From positions 1 through 64,000 of the forward strand of contig OZ245730.1 of assembly GCA_965227145.1 (NCBI GenBank): DNA of 64,000 nucleotides. Direction: 5' to 3'. The notes beneath the pieces were generated by a model. That model was not told the origin of the DNA. It made no database searches and saw only the letters and a list, made by a program, of their open reading frames with translations. Below, piece by piece: positions 26,101 to 34,279 of the stretch. This DNA comes from JACKAQ01 sp965227145. GTDB lineage: Bacteria; Calditrichota; Calditrichia; RBG-13-44-9; J075. A program made the position numbers and the translations under genes. Position 1 is the stretch's first letter. Each line of letters begins with the position of its first letter.

Positions 26101-26722
26101 ACCGGCACCTGCGGCAATTGTCGATCTGCCTGTTGAAGATGGCGATACTGGAAGTGTCACCGGAAATCAGGCGAAAAACGGTTGGTCCACTTCGGCGGTT
26201 ACCGCCGGGGAAGCAAATGTGCCGACAACCGCACCGACCACCGGTTCCGGTCAAACGCATGTGGTGAAATTCCAGTCGATGGAGCAGTTTACCGGCAAAA
26301 TGGCCGCCATTTTACAAGAGCAATTTTATCAATTGGCGGAACGCCCGCAAACAGCGGCGCAACAATTGTTCATTCAAATTGAGCCGCACGAAATGGGCGT
26401 CATCCGTTTGCGCCTGCGCATGAAGCACCAAAAACTGGTTGGCAGCATCGAAACCGGATTGCCGGAAACATCTGCGCTGCTGCAAAATGGCCAATCGCAT
26501 TTGCTCAATAAATTGGGTGAAATGGGCGTTCAGGTGCAGGAATTTAACATTAATTACAACGATCAATTGGGATCGCAACAACAGTTTGCCCGCGAGCAAA
26601 CCCAACAGCAACAGTCAAACGCCCGCCATGGCGGTACGCTGCCGGATAGCGATCCGGCTACCGAAACGGAGCATCCGCAACACCGGATGTTCGGGCAAAA
26701 TGGCGTAGATGTAACTGTGTAA
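23126..26722 (+). CDS. fliK: Flagellar hook-length control protein, unusually long
   Basis: A 1198-residue protein that measures hook length and switches export specificity. The C-terminal Flg_hook domain is clear (about 1085-1165: IEPHEMGVIRLRLRMKHQKL, SHLLNKLGEMGVQVQEFNI), followed by a Gln-rich tail. Everything before about residue 1050 is low-complexity and rich in Pro, Ala, Thr, Val and Gln, including a 56-residue tandem repeat. Most FliK proteins are 300-600 residues, so the ruler part is two to three times longer. The ATG at 23126 is preferred over GTG at 23117 because AAGGTGA precedes it. flgD follows 48 bases downstream. Confidence 0.88.
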   Translation: MFTSLTNPTFIGAFFARGVSNGEKTEHLPQTDAFRRLFAALEDGAAETPSGNATAFAFAVPVEQVAPLPVNLLSEVSFENADNPNITNGFSDGSNAFSGNISGISMTNPGSGNAPSVAGDNQLQPQTLTGVPAANLPISNNLQTETIAQPSVRHSFGNPENGFAQTQPSTKITETGVPVSGAPVEAASGENMPQQTPNTAAASGKTVFQNSAPITIGNSSPEIVATGNPVIGNVAGNTAFTVTANPINLQPEVPTVDGAKIVNNTNLQSKTTVVNGFTVPLAEPATTAPVSEQPTILASAINRVVEKNATPLNTATPKTGSAAQLFDGKLSENYRTPMGSATPQSVAKNQSTVTQSAVSNNGAQHIRPAANRGGISVVPEQLFGEETAPAMPSKSVAAPVNVFSAAQKSVSHVDENQQFATIKQPAAVAENAQPTVSQPLADAKNAVPVSPAAKATPHNAVPLNSVATPLRNGAAVPGNYRNLTAQPPIVAQQASGFRSGETVVTGTSVRYQPQFAAQPNRPQLQNNPQPIVTRPAPIGNATQPATVLIENSGSSAQQLLNERIEISTRPFEHPLNARTPAGETVVKTAAPAATNLQAANRAISENQPQSMAKPAVFATGETVAKPVAQTENGAAKMPVSQVVQPKSGESATPVTPLPFAEKQPQPSAKPAGTPAPEMVAKPAPQTENSAVKIPASPVTQPKSAVSATPLVSEPVVELQPQPTTKPVESPVQKSVATPDRQSETAPVKTPVSTQNQPASTDRLDQSPKMQQSPVSPKNTVMETSRTAAPEPELKLVQQSEKKVSDAIIEDQPEVAENPAVNRTQTGTKNWTQVVNNLLLKPFWGERFAANTQQTAAPVQQVQAEFGTGTAVRELPTVEQSQTLVREMLQQSNAGETVKSVPVWRQNAVEQIQPNPFRDAVNLTVAPAMNLPVSQVQRPVKSRENGTQRIAPQTETVAESKPVFGETPAVSFDNALIEEAAPLHSRTKTDAPQPAPAAIVDLPVEDGDTGSVTGNQAKNGWSTSAVTAGEANVPTTAPTTGSGQTHVVKFQSMEQFTGKMAAILQEQFYQLAERPQTAAQQLFIQIEPHEMGVIRLRLRMKHQKLVGSIETGLPETSALLQNGQSHLLNKLGEMGVQVQEFNINYNDQLGSQQQFAREQTQQQQSNARHGGTLPDSDPATETEHPQHRMFGQNGVDVTV
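24944..25399 (+). repeat. Tandem 168-base repeats inside fliK
   Basis: Two full units of exactly 56 codons (24944-25111 and 25112-25279) and a partial third (from 25280) each begin QPQ-x-x-x-KP and carry the pattern VAKP-x-x-QTEN-x-A-x-K-x-P in the middle. They are diverged in DNA sequence, so the duplication is not recent. Confidence 0.75.
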
Positions 26723-26770
26723 ATAATTGATTTATAATAAGTTCTGCAGGTTTATTAAAGGAGTGATTTT

Positions 26771-27556
26771 ATGGATATCGGCGATGTATTAGGTGTAAAC
26801 AACAGCTCTCCCTTTTCGCAGGCGACCAGCACCAACGAAAAAATTATGGGAAAAGATGATTTCCTGAAATTGTTGGTGACGCAAATGAAATACCAAGATC
26901 CGCTGGAGCCGCAATCTCCGGAAGATTACAGCGCACAGCTTGCCCAGTTCAGCTCGCTGGAACAGCTCAGCCAGATGAACGATTTGTTGGAAGCATCGCT
27001 GGAAACCAACCTGTTGCTGGCAACATCGGTGAACAACACGCTGGCATCCAACGTGATTGGCAAACAGGTGAAAGCGATCGGCAGCGAAACCTATTTCGAC
27101 GGCAGCGCCGATGCACCGCTGGTTTACGAAATTCCCCGCGATGCACAGAATGTGAAAATTGAAATAATGGATGGCGATGGCAAAGTTGTTCGCACCGTCG
27201 AGCTGGATAATGTCGGCAGCGGCGAAAATATCTACGAATGGAATGGCAAAGACGACGACGGCAACACGCTGGCTGCCGGAAATTACGATTTTCAGGTTTC
27301 CGCAACCAGCTTTGACGGCATCGATATGAATGTGAATACATACATGTCCGGATTGGTAACCGGGTTGCGATACAGCGCCAGCGGTCCAATGTTGATGATC
27401 GGTAACACCGAAGTGCCGATGGCCAACGTGCTGGAATTGTTGCTGCCGGACGCCATCACCGGTAACACCGGCGGCACCGGAACCGGCGAAACAGATCCTG
27501 ATCCGGGTGAAAGCGTGAACGTTTTCAACACGGCGTTGGGACGAAATATTTTTTAG
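26771..27556 (+). CDS. flgD: Flagellar hook assembly (capping) protein
   Basis: A 261-residue FlgD, which caps the growing hook and lets FlgE subunits assemble. The N-terminal signature is MGKDDFLKLLVTQMKYQDPLEP followed by FSSLEQLSQMN. A FlgD Ig-like/Tudor region is seen in VKIEIMDGDGKVVRTVEL and YEWNGKDDDGNTLAAGNYDF. AAAGGAG precedes the start. The order fliK-flgD-(TIGR02530)-flgE is a common hook gene order. The C-terminal 40 residues are Gly- and Thr-rich and probably flexible. Confidence 0.95.
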   Translation: MDIGDVLGVNNSSPFSQATSTNEKIMGKDDFLKLLVTQMKYQDPLEPQSPEDYSAQLAQFSSLEQLSQMNDLLEASLETNLLLATSVNNTLASNVIGKQVKAIGSETYFDGSADAPLVYEIPRDAQNVKIEIMDGDGKVVRTVELDNVGSGENIYEWNGKDDDGNTLAAGNYDFQVSATSFDGIDMNVNTYMSGLVTGLRYSASGPMLMIGNTEVPMANVLELLLPDAITGNTGGTGTGETDPDPGESVNVFNTALGRNIF

Positions 27557-27588
27557 AAAATAAATCTACCGTAAACCCTCCATGATCT

Positions 27589-27616
27589 CCGCGATCTTGT
27601 ACGAGCGGGATCGCGG
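27589..27616. repeat. Hairpin between flgD and the next flagellar gene
   Basis: CCGCGATC (27589-27596) pairs with GATCGCGG (27609-27616) across a 12-base loop. No T-run follows directly, so it is more likely a repeat or an RNA-stability element than a strong terminator. Confidence 0.45.
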
Positions 27617-27658
27617 GATTCTTTGGCGGTGTTTGCGACATAAAAAAGGAGAAATACA

Positions 27659-28054
27659 GTGGCAGGAAAAATCGACGGTTTACCGCTCCCGTTTGTGCCG
27701 ATAGGCGGCGTAAACGGACTGTCGCAATCGCCGAAGCCGATGTCCTCGCCGGAGCAATCGCCATTTCGCGAATTGCTGAAAGCGAAGCTGGATGAAACTG
27801 CCGAACTGAAGTTTTCCGCACACGCCCAATCGCGGATGCGCAGCCGGGACATCTCTTTGAGCGCGGATCAGCTGAATTTGCTGAACAACGCGGTGGATCA
27901 GGCGAAGGAAAAAGGCGGGCACAACTCGCTGGTGCTGATGAACGATTACGCCTTCATCGTGAATGCGGATAACCGGACGGTGGTAACAGCAATGGATCGC
28001 CAGGGCATGGACGACAGCGTGTTTACGAATATCGATAGCGCGGTAGTTTTGTGA
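27659..28054 (+). CDS. Flagellar operon protein, TIGR02530-like
   Basis: A 131-residue protein that matches the small flagellar operon protein often found between flgD and flgE. The conserved core is LKFSAHAQSRMRSRDISLSA, LNNAVDQAKEKGGHNSLVLM and VNADNRTVVTAMD. The start is GTG at 27659, with GGAG seven bases upstream. Its exact role is not established; its place suggests hook assembly or export. The family name is from memory of the pattern. Confidence 0.8.
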   Translation: MAGKIDGLPLPFVPIGGVNGLSQSPKPMSSPEQSPFRELLKAKLDETAELKFSAHAQSRMRSRDISLSADQLNLLNNAVDQAKEKGGHNSLVLMNDYAFIVNADNRTVVTAMDRQGMDDSVFTNIDSAVVL

Positions 28055-28076
28055 TGCGTTTCGACAGAAATCGAAC

Positions 28077-28094
28077 CCTGAGCAAAGTCGAAGG
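28077..28094 (+). repeat. Dispersed repeat fragment
   Basis: CCTGAGCAAAGTCGAAGG, a near-copy (17 of 18) of the inverted fragment at 13701-13718. It lies just after the TIGR02530-like gene in the 214-base gap before flgE. Confidence 0.5.
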
Positions 28095-28268
28095 GCGGAA
28101 TAAAGCTAAAAGCTTAAAAAACAGCAACTAACTAATTAACTCACAGGGTTGGACCACGCTAAAAACCTCCTGATTTTTGGCACGGAAACCCTGCTGCCGG
28201 CCGACCGATTGACGCTGGCAGATATTTACATCACGGATGATTATTCATCTCACAAGGAGGATTTAATA

Positions 28269-30371
28269 ATGGGTCTGATGCGTTCACTTCAAGCCGGAAT
28301 TACCGGATTACGCAATCATCAATTGTTCATGGACGTTGTTGGTAACAACATCGCCAACGTTAACACGGTTGGTTTTAAAGTAGGTCGTGTGACCTTCAGC
28401 GAAATGTTCGCGCAAACCATCCGCGGTACCACGCAGCCGGTAGCAAGCGCCGGTGGCACCAACCCCATTCAGGTTGGTTTGGGTATGGCTGTTGGTACCA
28501 TCGACACCATTCACACCATGGGAAGCCTGGAAACCACCGGTCAGGGCACAGACTTGGCCATCCAGGGTGACGGCTTTTTTGTGCTGGACGATGCCGGAAA
28601 ACGCGTTTACACCCGTGCCGGTGTATTCCAGTTTAACGCGGATGGCGTGCTGACCATGCCTTCCAACGGATTGAAAGTTCAGGGATTCCTGGCAACACCG
28701 GATGGCGAAATTGATCCGGCAGCCGGCATTACCGATATCCAGATTCCCGGCAGCCTGAAACTGCCTGCATCGGCAACCAATCAAATTACCTTCAACGGTA
28801 ATCTGAACGCCAAACTGGAACCGACCGGATCGATCCTGAAATCCGGCGGCGTTTACGCCATCGAGCAACTCGCGAGCGATTCTGATATGAGCGGAATGCT
28901 GACCGTTGACGGAACAGGCAAAACATCTATTCTGAACAGCATGAATCCCAACAACACCAGCATCACCATCACCGATGGCGCCAGCAATACTTTCACTTAC
29001 AAATATGTAGAATCGGATGCATCCACAACCAACAATGCATTCAACTCGCTGGATGACCTGATCACCGAAATCAACAATGATTTTGGCGCAGCAGGCGCAA
29101 ACTCGTTAACAGCGTCATTGAACGCCAGCGGACAGATTGTATTTACGGATATCAGCGGTGCTGCAAATAACATCACCATCGATGGCACCGATCCGATTTT
29201 GAAAGCTGCGTTTAAATCGCTGGAAGGCGATATTAACGCTGCCGCAACCAACACGGCACAGTTTGCGCATATCGCATCAGCAACGGACTTGTTGGAAAAC
29301 CTGATAAATGATAGCGGTGTTTCCTTAGGCTTGGCCGGCGGCGATACCATTTCCATCGACGGAAACGTGGGCGGATCGGCTGTAACCACGGGCACATTGG
29401 CTGTCGTTGGCGGCACCACCACCTACGGTGATTATCTCTCACAAATCGAAGCCACGCTCGGATTAACCAACGACGCCGGTGTTGAAATCAATCCCGAAGA
29501 CGGTGGATTGATCATCAACGGCGATGGTGGCGTGATTTATGAACTGAGCGATTTGAACATAGTAGCAGTTGACGGTTTGGGCGCATCACGCGCAGAATTC
29601 GACACGCTGTTCGATGCAACGCCGGGCAATTTTCTGGAATCCCAGGAAGCCAAAGACGCCACACAATCCGCAACCGTAACCGTTTACGACTCGTTGGGTA
29701 ACGATTTCGATTTGACACTGGTCTTCACCAAAGATGTGCAATCGCCCAACCGCTGGTTGTGGGATGTGCAATTGCCGGACGGCTACATCGCCAATGGCGG
29801 CAGCGACGGTTACGTAGAATTTTCACCGGATGGTTCGCTGTCCCGTTTCGAATATACCGACGGCTCTGCAGCGCTGCAATTCTCTCCGGGCAGCAACTCT
29901 TCGCCCATCAGCATCGCTCTCAATCCGGGTGAACAAGGTGGCTTTGAAGGATTGACCCAACTCTCCGGCGCGAACGCAAATACGGTTATCCTCAATCAGG
30001 ATGGCTACGGTATGGGCGTGTTGGATCGTATCAATATCGACCAGCAGGGACGCATCAACGGCGAATTCAGCAATGGCATTAACCAGACACTGGCGCAGTT
30101 GCTGGTCGCTAATTTCAACAACCCGGCAGGTTTGATTCGCGGCGAAGGCAGCTTGTTCGAAATGTCCGGTAACTCCGGCGATCCGCAGTACAGCACGGCA
30201 GGCGGCGGCTTTAACAGCGTCATCATCGCCGGTGCGCTGGAGCAATCCAACGTGGATCTGGCAGAGGAATTTACCAAGATGATCGTTGCTCAGCGCGGTT
30301 TCCAGGCAAATGCCCGGACCATCACCGTTAGCGACGAAATGCTGTCCGAAGTCACAAACCTGAAACGGTAA
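28269..30371 (+). CDS. flgE: Flagellar hook protein FlgE
   Basis: A 700-residue hook subunit. The N-terminal rod/hook signature is LQAGITGLRNHQLFMDVVGN with NNIANVNTVGFK. Conserved segments follow (QGDGFFVLDDAGKRVYTRAG, FNADGVLTMPSNGLKVQG). The C-terminus has GALEQSNVDLAEEFTKMIVA and ends ISDEMLSEV-like. I use ATG 28269, which follows AGGAGG; an upstream in-frame start at 28149 adds 40 residues with no flagellar character. The protein is longer than the common 400-residue form, with a variable middle (about 200-480), as in many non-enteric bacteria. A palindromic repeat follows the stop. Confidence 0.94.
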   Translation: MGLMRSLQAGITGLRNHQLFMDVVGNNIANVNTVGFKVGRVTFSEMFAQTIRGTTQPVASAGGTNPIQVGLGMAVGTIDTIHTMGSLETTGQGTDLAIQGDGFFVLDDAGKRVYTRAGVFQFNADGVLTMPSNGLKVQGFLATPDGEIDPAAGITDIQIPGSLKLPASATNQITFNGNLNAKLEPTGSILKSGGVYAIEQLASDSDMSGMLTVDGTGKTSILNSMNPNNTSITITDGASNTFTYKYVESDASTTNNAFNSLDDLITEINNDFGAAGANSLTASLNASGQIVFTDISGAANNITIDGTDPILKAAFKSLEGDINAAATNTAQFAHIASATDLLENLINDSGVSLGLAGGDTISIDGNVGGSAVTTGTLAVVGGTTTYGDYLSQIEATLGLTNDAGVEINPEDGGLIINGDGGVIYELSDLNIVAVDGLGASRAEFDTLFDATPGNFLESQEAKDATQSATVTVYDSLGNDFDLTLVFTKDVQSPNRWLWDVQLPDGYIANGGSDGYVEFSPDGSLSRFEYTDGSAALQFSPGSNSSPISIALNPGEQGGFEGLTQLSGANANTVILNQDGYGMGVLDRINIDQQGRINGEFSNGINQTLAQLLVANFNNPAGLIRGEGSLFEMSGNSGDPQYSTAGGGFNSVIIAGALEQSNVDLAEEFTKMIVAQRGFQANARTITVSDEMLSEVTNLKR

Positions 30372-30403
30372 TAACGGCTAAAGGGTAAAGGATAAAGAAA
30401 AAC

Positions 30404-30427
30404 GTAGAGGCACTTCACGAAGTGCCT
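30404..30427 (+). repeat. Dispersed palindrome, copy C
   Basis: GTAG followed by a perfect 9-bp stem AGGCACTTC, AC, GAAGTGCCT (30408-30427). It has the same centre and ends as the palindromes at 8146 and 9762 but another arm sequence. It may also stop flgE transcription, though only a short T stretch follows. Confidence 0.65.
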
Positions 30428-30568
30428 TAAAAATCTGAAGTTCTTGACCGATTATCAAACTCAGGTATTCAGAAAATAAAAATGGGGCGGCAGTTGTTCA
30501 TGCAGCGGCTGCCTCATAATAAATGAGAAACTGATACTAAATTATCAATATGAAATGTTCAATAAATA

Positions 30569-30772
30569 ATGATAACCGTAACGCGAATCAATGGTAAACA
30601 AATCACAATCAATGCCGATTTAATAGAATTTGTAGAGACGACGCCGGATACGATAATTACCACAATGACGGGCAAAAAGATTTTTGTTCTGGATCCGGCA
30701 GAGCTTGTGATTGAAAAAATCGTCGCCTATCGTCAGCGATGTTTCGAAAATTTGAGAGTTAAAGTGAAATAA
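30569..30772 (+). CDS. flbD: FlbD/SwrD family flagellar protein
   Basis: A 67-residue protein matching FlbD: MITVTRINGKQITINADLIE, FVETTPDTIITTMTGKKIFV and the ending VIEKIVAYRQRC. In Bacillus the homolog SwrD raises motor power. It sits four bases before motA, as in many flagellar loci. I see no strong ribosome binding site. It is preceded by a 197-base gap after flgE that contains a palindrome and a weak GGCAG/CTGCC hairpin. Confidence 0.9.
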   Translation: MITVTRINGKQITINADLIEFVETTPDTIITTMTGKKIFVLDPAELVIEKIVAYRQRCFENLRVKVK

Positions 30773-30776
30773 GGCT

Positions 30777-31559
30777 ATGAAAAAAGCGCTGGACATTGCA
30801 ACAGTTGTCGGATTTGTTGTTGGTATATTAGCGATTGTCGGTGCAATTGTGACTGCCGGTAGTCTCGCTGCATTTATCGACATTCCGTCAGCGCTGGTTG
30901 TATCGTTGGGAACGATAGCGGCAATTTTGATCAACTATCCGCTCAGCGATATCACCGGTTTTGTGGCAATGGTTATGCAAGCCGTTCAATTTACCGAAGC
31001 AGACAAAAAAAATACGATCGAAATGATGGTGAAATTTGCCGAAGAAGCCCGGAAAGACGGGCTGTTGGCATTGGAAGCGCACATCAAGGAAATTGATGAT
31101 AAATTTATAAAAGGTGGGTTACAGTTGGCGATCGACGGAACAGAGCCGGAACTGCTTTCTGATATTCTGGAAGCGGAGATTGCCAACATGGAAGAACGGC
31201 ACAAAAAAGCGCATGGCATTTGCGATGGCTTTGGTGCGTATGCCCCGGCTTTCGGTATGATTGGTACATTGATCGGTCTGGTGCTGATGTTGCAAAATAT
31301 GTCCGACCCCGCCAGTATTGGTCCCTCCATGGCGGTCGCGTTGATCACCACGTTTTACGGCGCAATTATCGCCAACCTCATATTTATCCCGCTCGGCGGA
31401 AAGCTGAAAGAACGCACCAAAGAAGAAGTGCAGGTTCGGGAAATGATTATCGCCGGGATTTTGTCCATCCAGTCGGGCGATAACCCGCGACTGGTGGAGC
31501 AAAAACTGATGGCGTTTTTACCGCCAAAAGATCGCAAAAACGAAGATGGCAACGATTGA
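30777..31559 (+). CDS. motA: Flagellar motor stator protein MotA
   Basis: A 260-residue inner-membrane stator subunit with four hydrophobic helices. Signatures are LVVSLGTIAAILINYPLSD, the cytoplasmic loop with AEEARKDGLLALE, and FGMIGTLIGLVLMLQNMSDP with GPSMAVALITTFYGAIIANL. It forms the ion-conducting stator with MotB. It starts four bases after flbD. motB is not adjacent: a 282-base gap with its own sigma-54-like promoter separates them. Confidence 0.96.
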   Translation: MKKALDIATVVGFVVGILAIVGAIVTAGSLAAFIDIPSALVVSLGTIAAILINYPLSDITGFVAMVMQAVQFTEADKKNTIEMMVKFAEEARKDGLLALEAHIKEIDDKFIKGGLQLAIDGTEPELLSDILEAEIANMEERHKKAHGICDGFGAYAPAFGMIGTLIGLVLMLQNMSDPASIGPSMAVALITTFYGAIIANLIFIPLGGKLKERTKEEVQVREMIIAGILSIQSGDNPRLVEQKLMAFLPPKDRKNEDGND

Positions 31560-31793
31560 TCCGGCATTTCCCCAAACCGGTAAACCGATCCGGCAGTACC
31601 AAATGCCGGCAGATTTCATATTTTTTGTGCTGTTGAAAAATTTGGCAACTGTCTAAATCTGCGATGCCGGGTGTTGAATTCTTAATCAATTCCCGGAATG
31701 TGTAGAAAATTTCAACAATCTTTCCAAAATATTCCCGCCTTCAAATTATTCTAAAACAATAGCTTAAGCGATAATGAAAAAATGCTCAAATAG

Positions 31794-31809
31794 TGGCATA
31801 TATATTGCT
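31794..31809 (+). promoter_or_regulatory. Sigma-54 (RpoN) promoter upstream of motB
   Basis: TGGCATATATATTGCT has the invariant GG and GC exactly ten bases apart and matches the consensus TGGCAC-N5-TTGCW except at one position. It lies 32 bases before the motB ATG, in a 282-base gap inside the flagellar gene run, so it should start the motB-fliL-fliM and onward transcript. Confidence 0.7.
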
Positions 31810-31841
31810 TACATATAGAGTCGATTATAAAGGAAATCTTA

Positions 31842-32696
31842 ATGGCAGGGAAGAAACAAAAAAAACAAGATCCGCCACCGGCCGGCGCGCCGCTATGGAT
31901 TGTGACGTTTAGCGACTTGATGTCTTTGTTATTAACCTTTTTTGTGCTGTTGCTATCGTTTTCATCCATTCAGGAAGTGGAGTTCCAAAAAGCTTTGGGC
32001 AGCCTGAAAGGCGCATTGGGCGTTTTGCCGAGAAACGATGCGATTTATTCTCCGGTAAAAACAAAATTTCCGAAAGCAATTGTTGATCAAAAAAAGAAAT
32101 TTGACGACACAGCAAATGAAATTAAAGAAGCATTAAAAGCGTTGGAAGAAGAATTGCAAAAGCAAAAGGAATTGGGCAATAAAAACATCGACAACGTTGA
32201 TGGCAGCGAAAACGAAAACGATTTGCTGGCTCAGCTTCAGGCACTCAACAACGCAAATTTGATGGATATGATTGATGTTAGCGCCGGTAAAAACGGCGTT
32301 GTCATCCGGATCGATTCACCGCTGTTATACAGCCTTGGCGAAGCGAGTTTGCGCCGGATCGCCTATCCGATTCTCGATAAGATTATCGAATCGGTTGCCG
32401 GTTGGCCAAATGATATCCGCATCGAAGGGCACACGGACGATTTGCCGATAAATACGCCGGAATTTCCCTCAAACTGGGAGCTTTCCGCGGCGCGGGCGCT
32501 GAGTGTGCTGCGCTATTTCGAAGCCAGCCGCAAAATCGATCCCACCCGTCTTTCGGCGCTCGGATATGGTGAGCATCACCCGTTGTTTCCCAACACAACT
32601 AAAGTGAATCGCGCCAAAAACCGGCGGGTGGAAATTTATGTCCAGCCACCGCAAAATCGACCGATGGTAAATTATTCATCCAACGAACGGAACTGA
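31842..32696 (+). CDS. motB: Flagellar motor stator protein MotB
   Basis: A 284-residue protein with a short cytoplasmic N-terminus, one membrane helix (about 19-41) carrying the proton-binding Asp25 in TFSDLMSLLLTFFVLL, and a C-terminal OmpA-like peptidoglycan-binding domain (about 165-275: IRIEGHTDDLPI, NWELSAARALSVLRYF, LGYGEHHPLF, NRRVEIYV). A Lys- and Glu-rich linker (about 80-130) probably forms the plug and coiled segment. AAAGGA precedes the start. It anchors MotA to the cell wall. Confidence 0.96.
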   Translation: MAGKKQKKQDPPPAGAPLWIVTFSDLMSLLLTFFVLLLSFSSIQEVEFQKALGSLKGALGVLPRNDAIYSPVKTKFPKAIVDQKKKFDDTANEIKEALKALEEELQKQKELGNKNIDNVDGSENENDLLAQLQALNNANLMDMIDVSAGKNGVVIRIDSPLLYSLGEASLRRIAYPILDKIIESVAGWPNDIRIEGHTDDLPINTPEFPSNWELSAARALSVLRYFEASRKIDPTRLSALGYGEHHPLFPNTTKVNRAKNRRVEIYVQPPQNRPMVNYSSNERN

Positions 32697-32715
32697 ATTT
32701 TCAAGGAGGAAAAAG

Positions 32716-33231
32716 ATGGCTGATGAAAAAGAATTGAATCTCGAAGGTGTCGAAGAAAAACCAAAAAGTGGGTTTAAGCTGGATATCAAAATTGCCATTC
32801 CTATTTTGCTGGCGCAAATCATTACCTCATATCTGCTGGCAAGTTTTGTTATTGTTCCCGCATTTTTCACGCCGGTACAGGCCGGGCAGGAAGTAGAGGA
32901 AGAAGAGGAAGGCGATGACGGAGAATTCGGGATCGTTTATCAGGTTGAGGATATCATCGTCAATCCTGCGGAAAGCGGCGGCACGCATTATGTGGTAATC
33001 AATATGGCGTTCGAGCTGGACAGCGAAGAGGACTCCGAAATTCTCCATAAAAAAGATCCCAAATTGCGCGACATTTTGATCCGCACAATCAGCAGTAAAA
33101 CCATCGAGCAGCTGGACGGACCGGATGACAAAGAGCAGCTGCGAATGGAAATTATGGAACAAGTAAGCGAGTTATTGCCCAAAAAAGGCAATCTGGACAA
33201 TGTGTATTTTGTCAGCTTTATTATTCAGTAA
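32716..33231 (+). CDS. fliL: Flagellar basal body-associated protein FliL
   Basis: A 171-residue single-pass protein that surrounds and supports the stators. A membrane helix at about 23-46 (IKIAIPILLAQIITSYLLAS) follows a charged cytoplasmic N-terminus. An acidic stretch (EVEEEEEGDDGE) leads to the periplasmic domain with YQVEDIIVNPAESGGTHYVV and the ending NLDNVYFVSFIIQ. AAGGAGG precedes the start. It follows motB by 19 bases and precedes fliM. Confidence 0.93.
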   Translation: MADEKELNLEGVEEKPKSGFKLDIKIAIPILLAQIITSYLLASFVIVPAFFTPVQAGQEVEEEEEGDDGEFGIVYQVEDIIVNPAESGGTHYVVINMAFELDSEEDSEILHKKDPKLRDILIRTISSKTIEQLDGPDDKEQLRMEIMEQVSELLPKKGNLDNVYFVSFIIQ

Positions 33232-33262
33232 TACAATTTCAAACCAGGTAAGGTGAGCCAGG

Positions 33263-34279
33263 ATGTCGGAAGTATTATCGCAACAGGAAATAGATCGACT
33301 ACTATCTGGTATTAATTCCGGGGAAATTAAGGAAGACAATATATCCGAGGCGTTGGATCATAAAGAAATTTATGAATACGACTTCCGGCGCCCCACCCGT
33401 GTATCCAAAGATCAGCTAAAAACATTCCGGACGCTGCACGAAAACTTTTCGGAGCTGTTCGGGTTTTATCTGGCGTCCCGTTTGCAAACGATGGTTACCA
33501 TCGATTTGCTGGCGGTGGATCAGCTGCGATATTCGGAGTATGTGCTGTCTATCGCAAACCCCTGCGTGGTTTACATATTTGATATCAAAGAAACCGACGG
33601 GCGTGCCGTTATCGAAATGACACCGGATTTGGTGTTTATGGTTGTGGAACGGCTGTTGGGCGGCGTTGGCGGAAAGCCGACTGCACCGCGCGGCATCACC
33701 GCAATTGAGCAACGGATTGTTGAACCGATTGTGGAAAAAGCGCTGAAAACCCTCACCGCTTCGTGGAAACCGGTGCACGAACTGAACTTCGATTTGTTCG
33801 GTTTTGAAAGCAATTCGGATTTTGTGCAAATCGCGCCGGCCAGTGAAATTGTAATCGTCATTTCATTTGAATTGAAGGTGGGAGAAGACACCTTCCTGAT
33901 GAACCTCTGTTATCCCTCTTTTGCGCTGGAAGATGTGATCGCGCGGTTGAACGTGCAGTTTTATCCTTCCAATATGTCCGCAAAAAATCGCCAGATGTCC
34001 TATTACAAAATTACCAAACAACTCCAGTCCACACCAATGGAAGTGCGTGCCCAGTTGGGCAAAACCGAAATTTCGATCAAAGAGCTGATGGAGTTGGAGG
34101 AAGGCGATATTCTGTATCTGGATAACCGGGTAGATGCCGAAATTCCCATTTTTATACAGGACCGGCTGAAGTATTTCGGACGCCCGGGCACTGTTGAAGG
34201 GCGTTTGGCTGTAAGAATAACCAACGAAATTGATCAGGAAACCAAATTGATGAAGGGAGAATCATCGAATGGCAGATGA
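33263..34279 (+). CDS. fliM: Flagellar motor switch protein FliM
   Basis: A 338-residue C-ring protein. The N-terminus MSEVLSQQEIDRLLSGINSG is the typical EIDxLL region; the LSQQEIDRLL peptide binds CheY-P in the family. The middle domain includes YDFRRPTRVSKDQLKTFRTLHENF and the GG-containing loop LLGGVGGKP. The SpoA-like C-terminal domain ends in LAVRITNEIDQETKL. It overlaps fliN by 11 bases, so the two are translationally coupled. No CheY gene is in the window. Confidence 0.96.
   Translation: MSEVLSQQEIDRLLSGINSGEIKEDNISEALDHKEIYEYDFRRPTRVSKDQLKTFRTLHENFSELFGFYLASRLQTMVTIDLLAVDQLRYSEYVLSIANPCVVYIFDIKETDGRAVIEMTPDLVFMVVERLLGGVGGKPTAPRGITAIEQRIVEPIVEKALKTLTASWKPVHELNFDLFGFESNSDFVQIAPASEIVIVISFELKVGEDTFLMNLCYPSFALEDVIARLNVQFYPSNMSAKNRQMSYYKITKQLQSTPMEVRAQLGKTEISIKELMELEEGDILYLDNRVDAEIPIFIQDRLKYFGRPGTVEGRLAVRITNEIDQETKLMKGESSNGR

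Noticed and set aside
28177..28198. Possible sigma-54 promoter (TTGGCACGG...CTGC) before flgE
   Set aside because: GG and GC are 12 bases apart instead of 10, so RpoN binding is unlikely.
28149..28268. N-terminal extension of FlgE by 40 residues
   Set aside because: The ATG at 28269 has AGGAGG at ideal distance and gives the standard hook-protein N-terminus.
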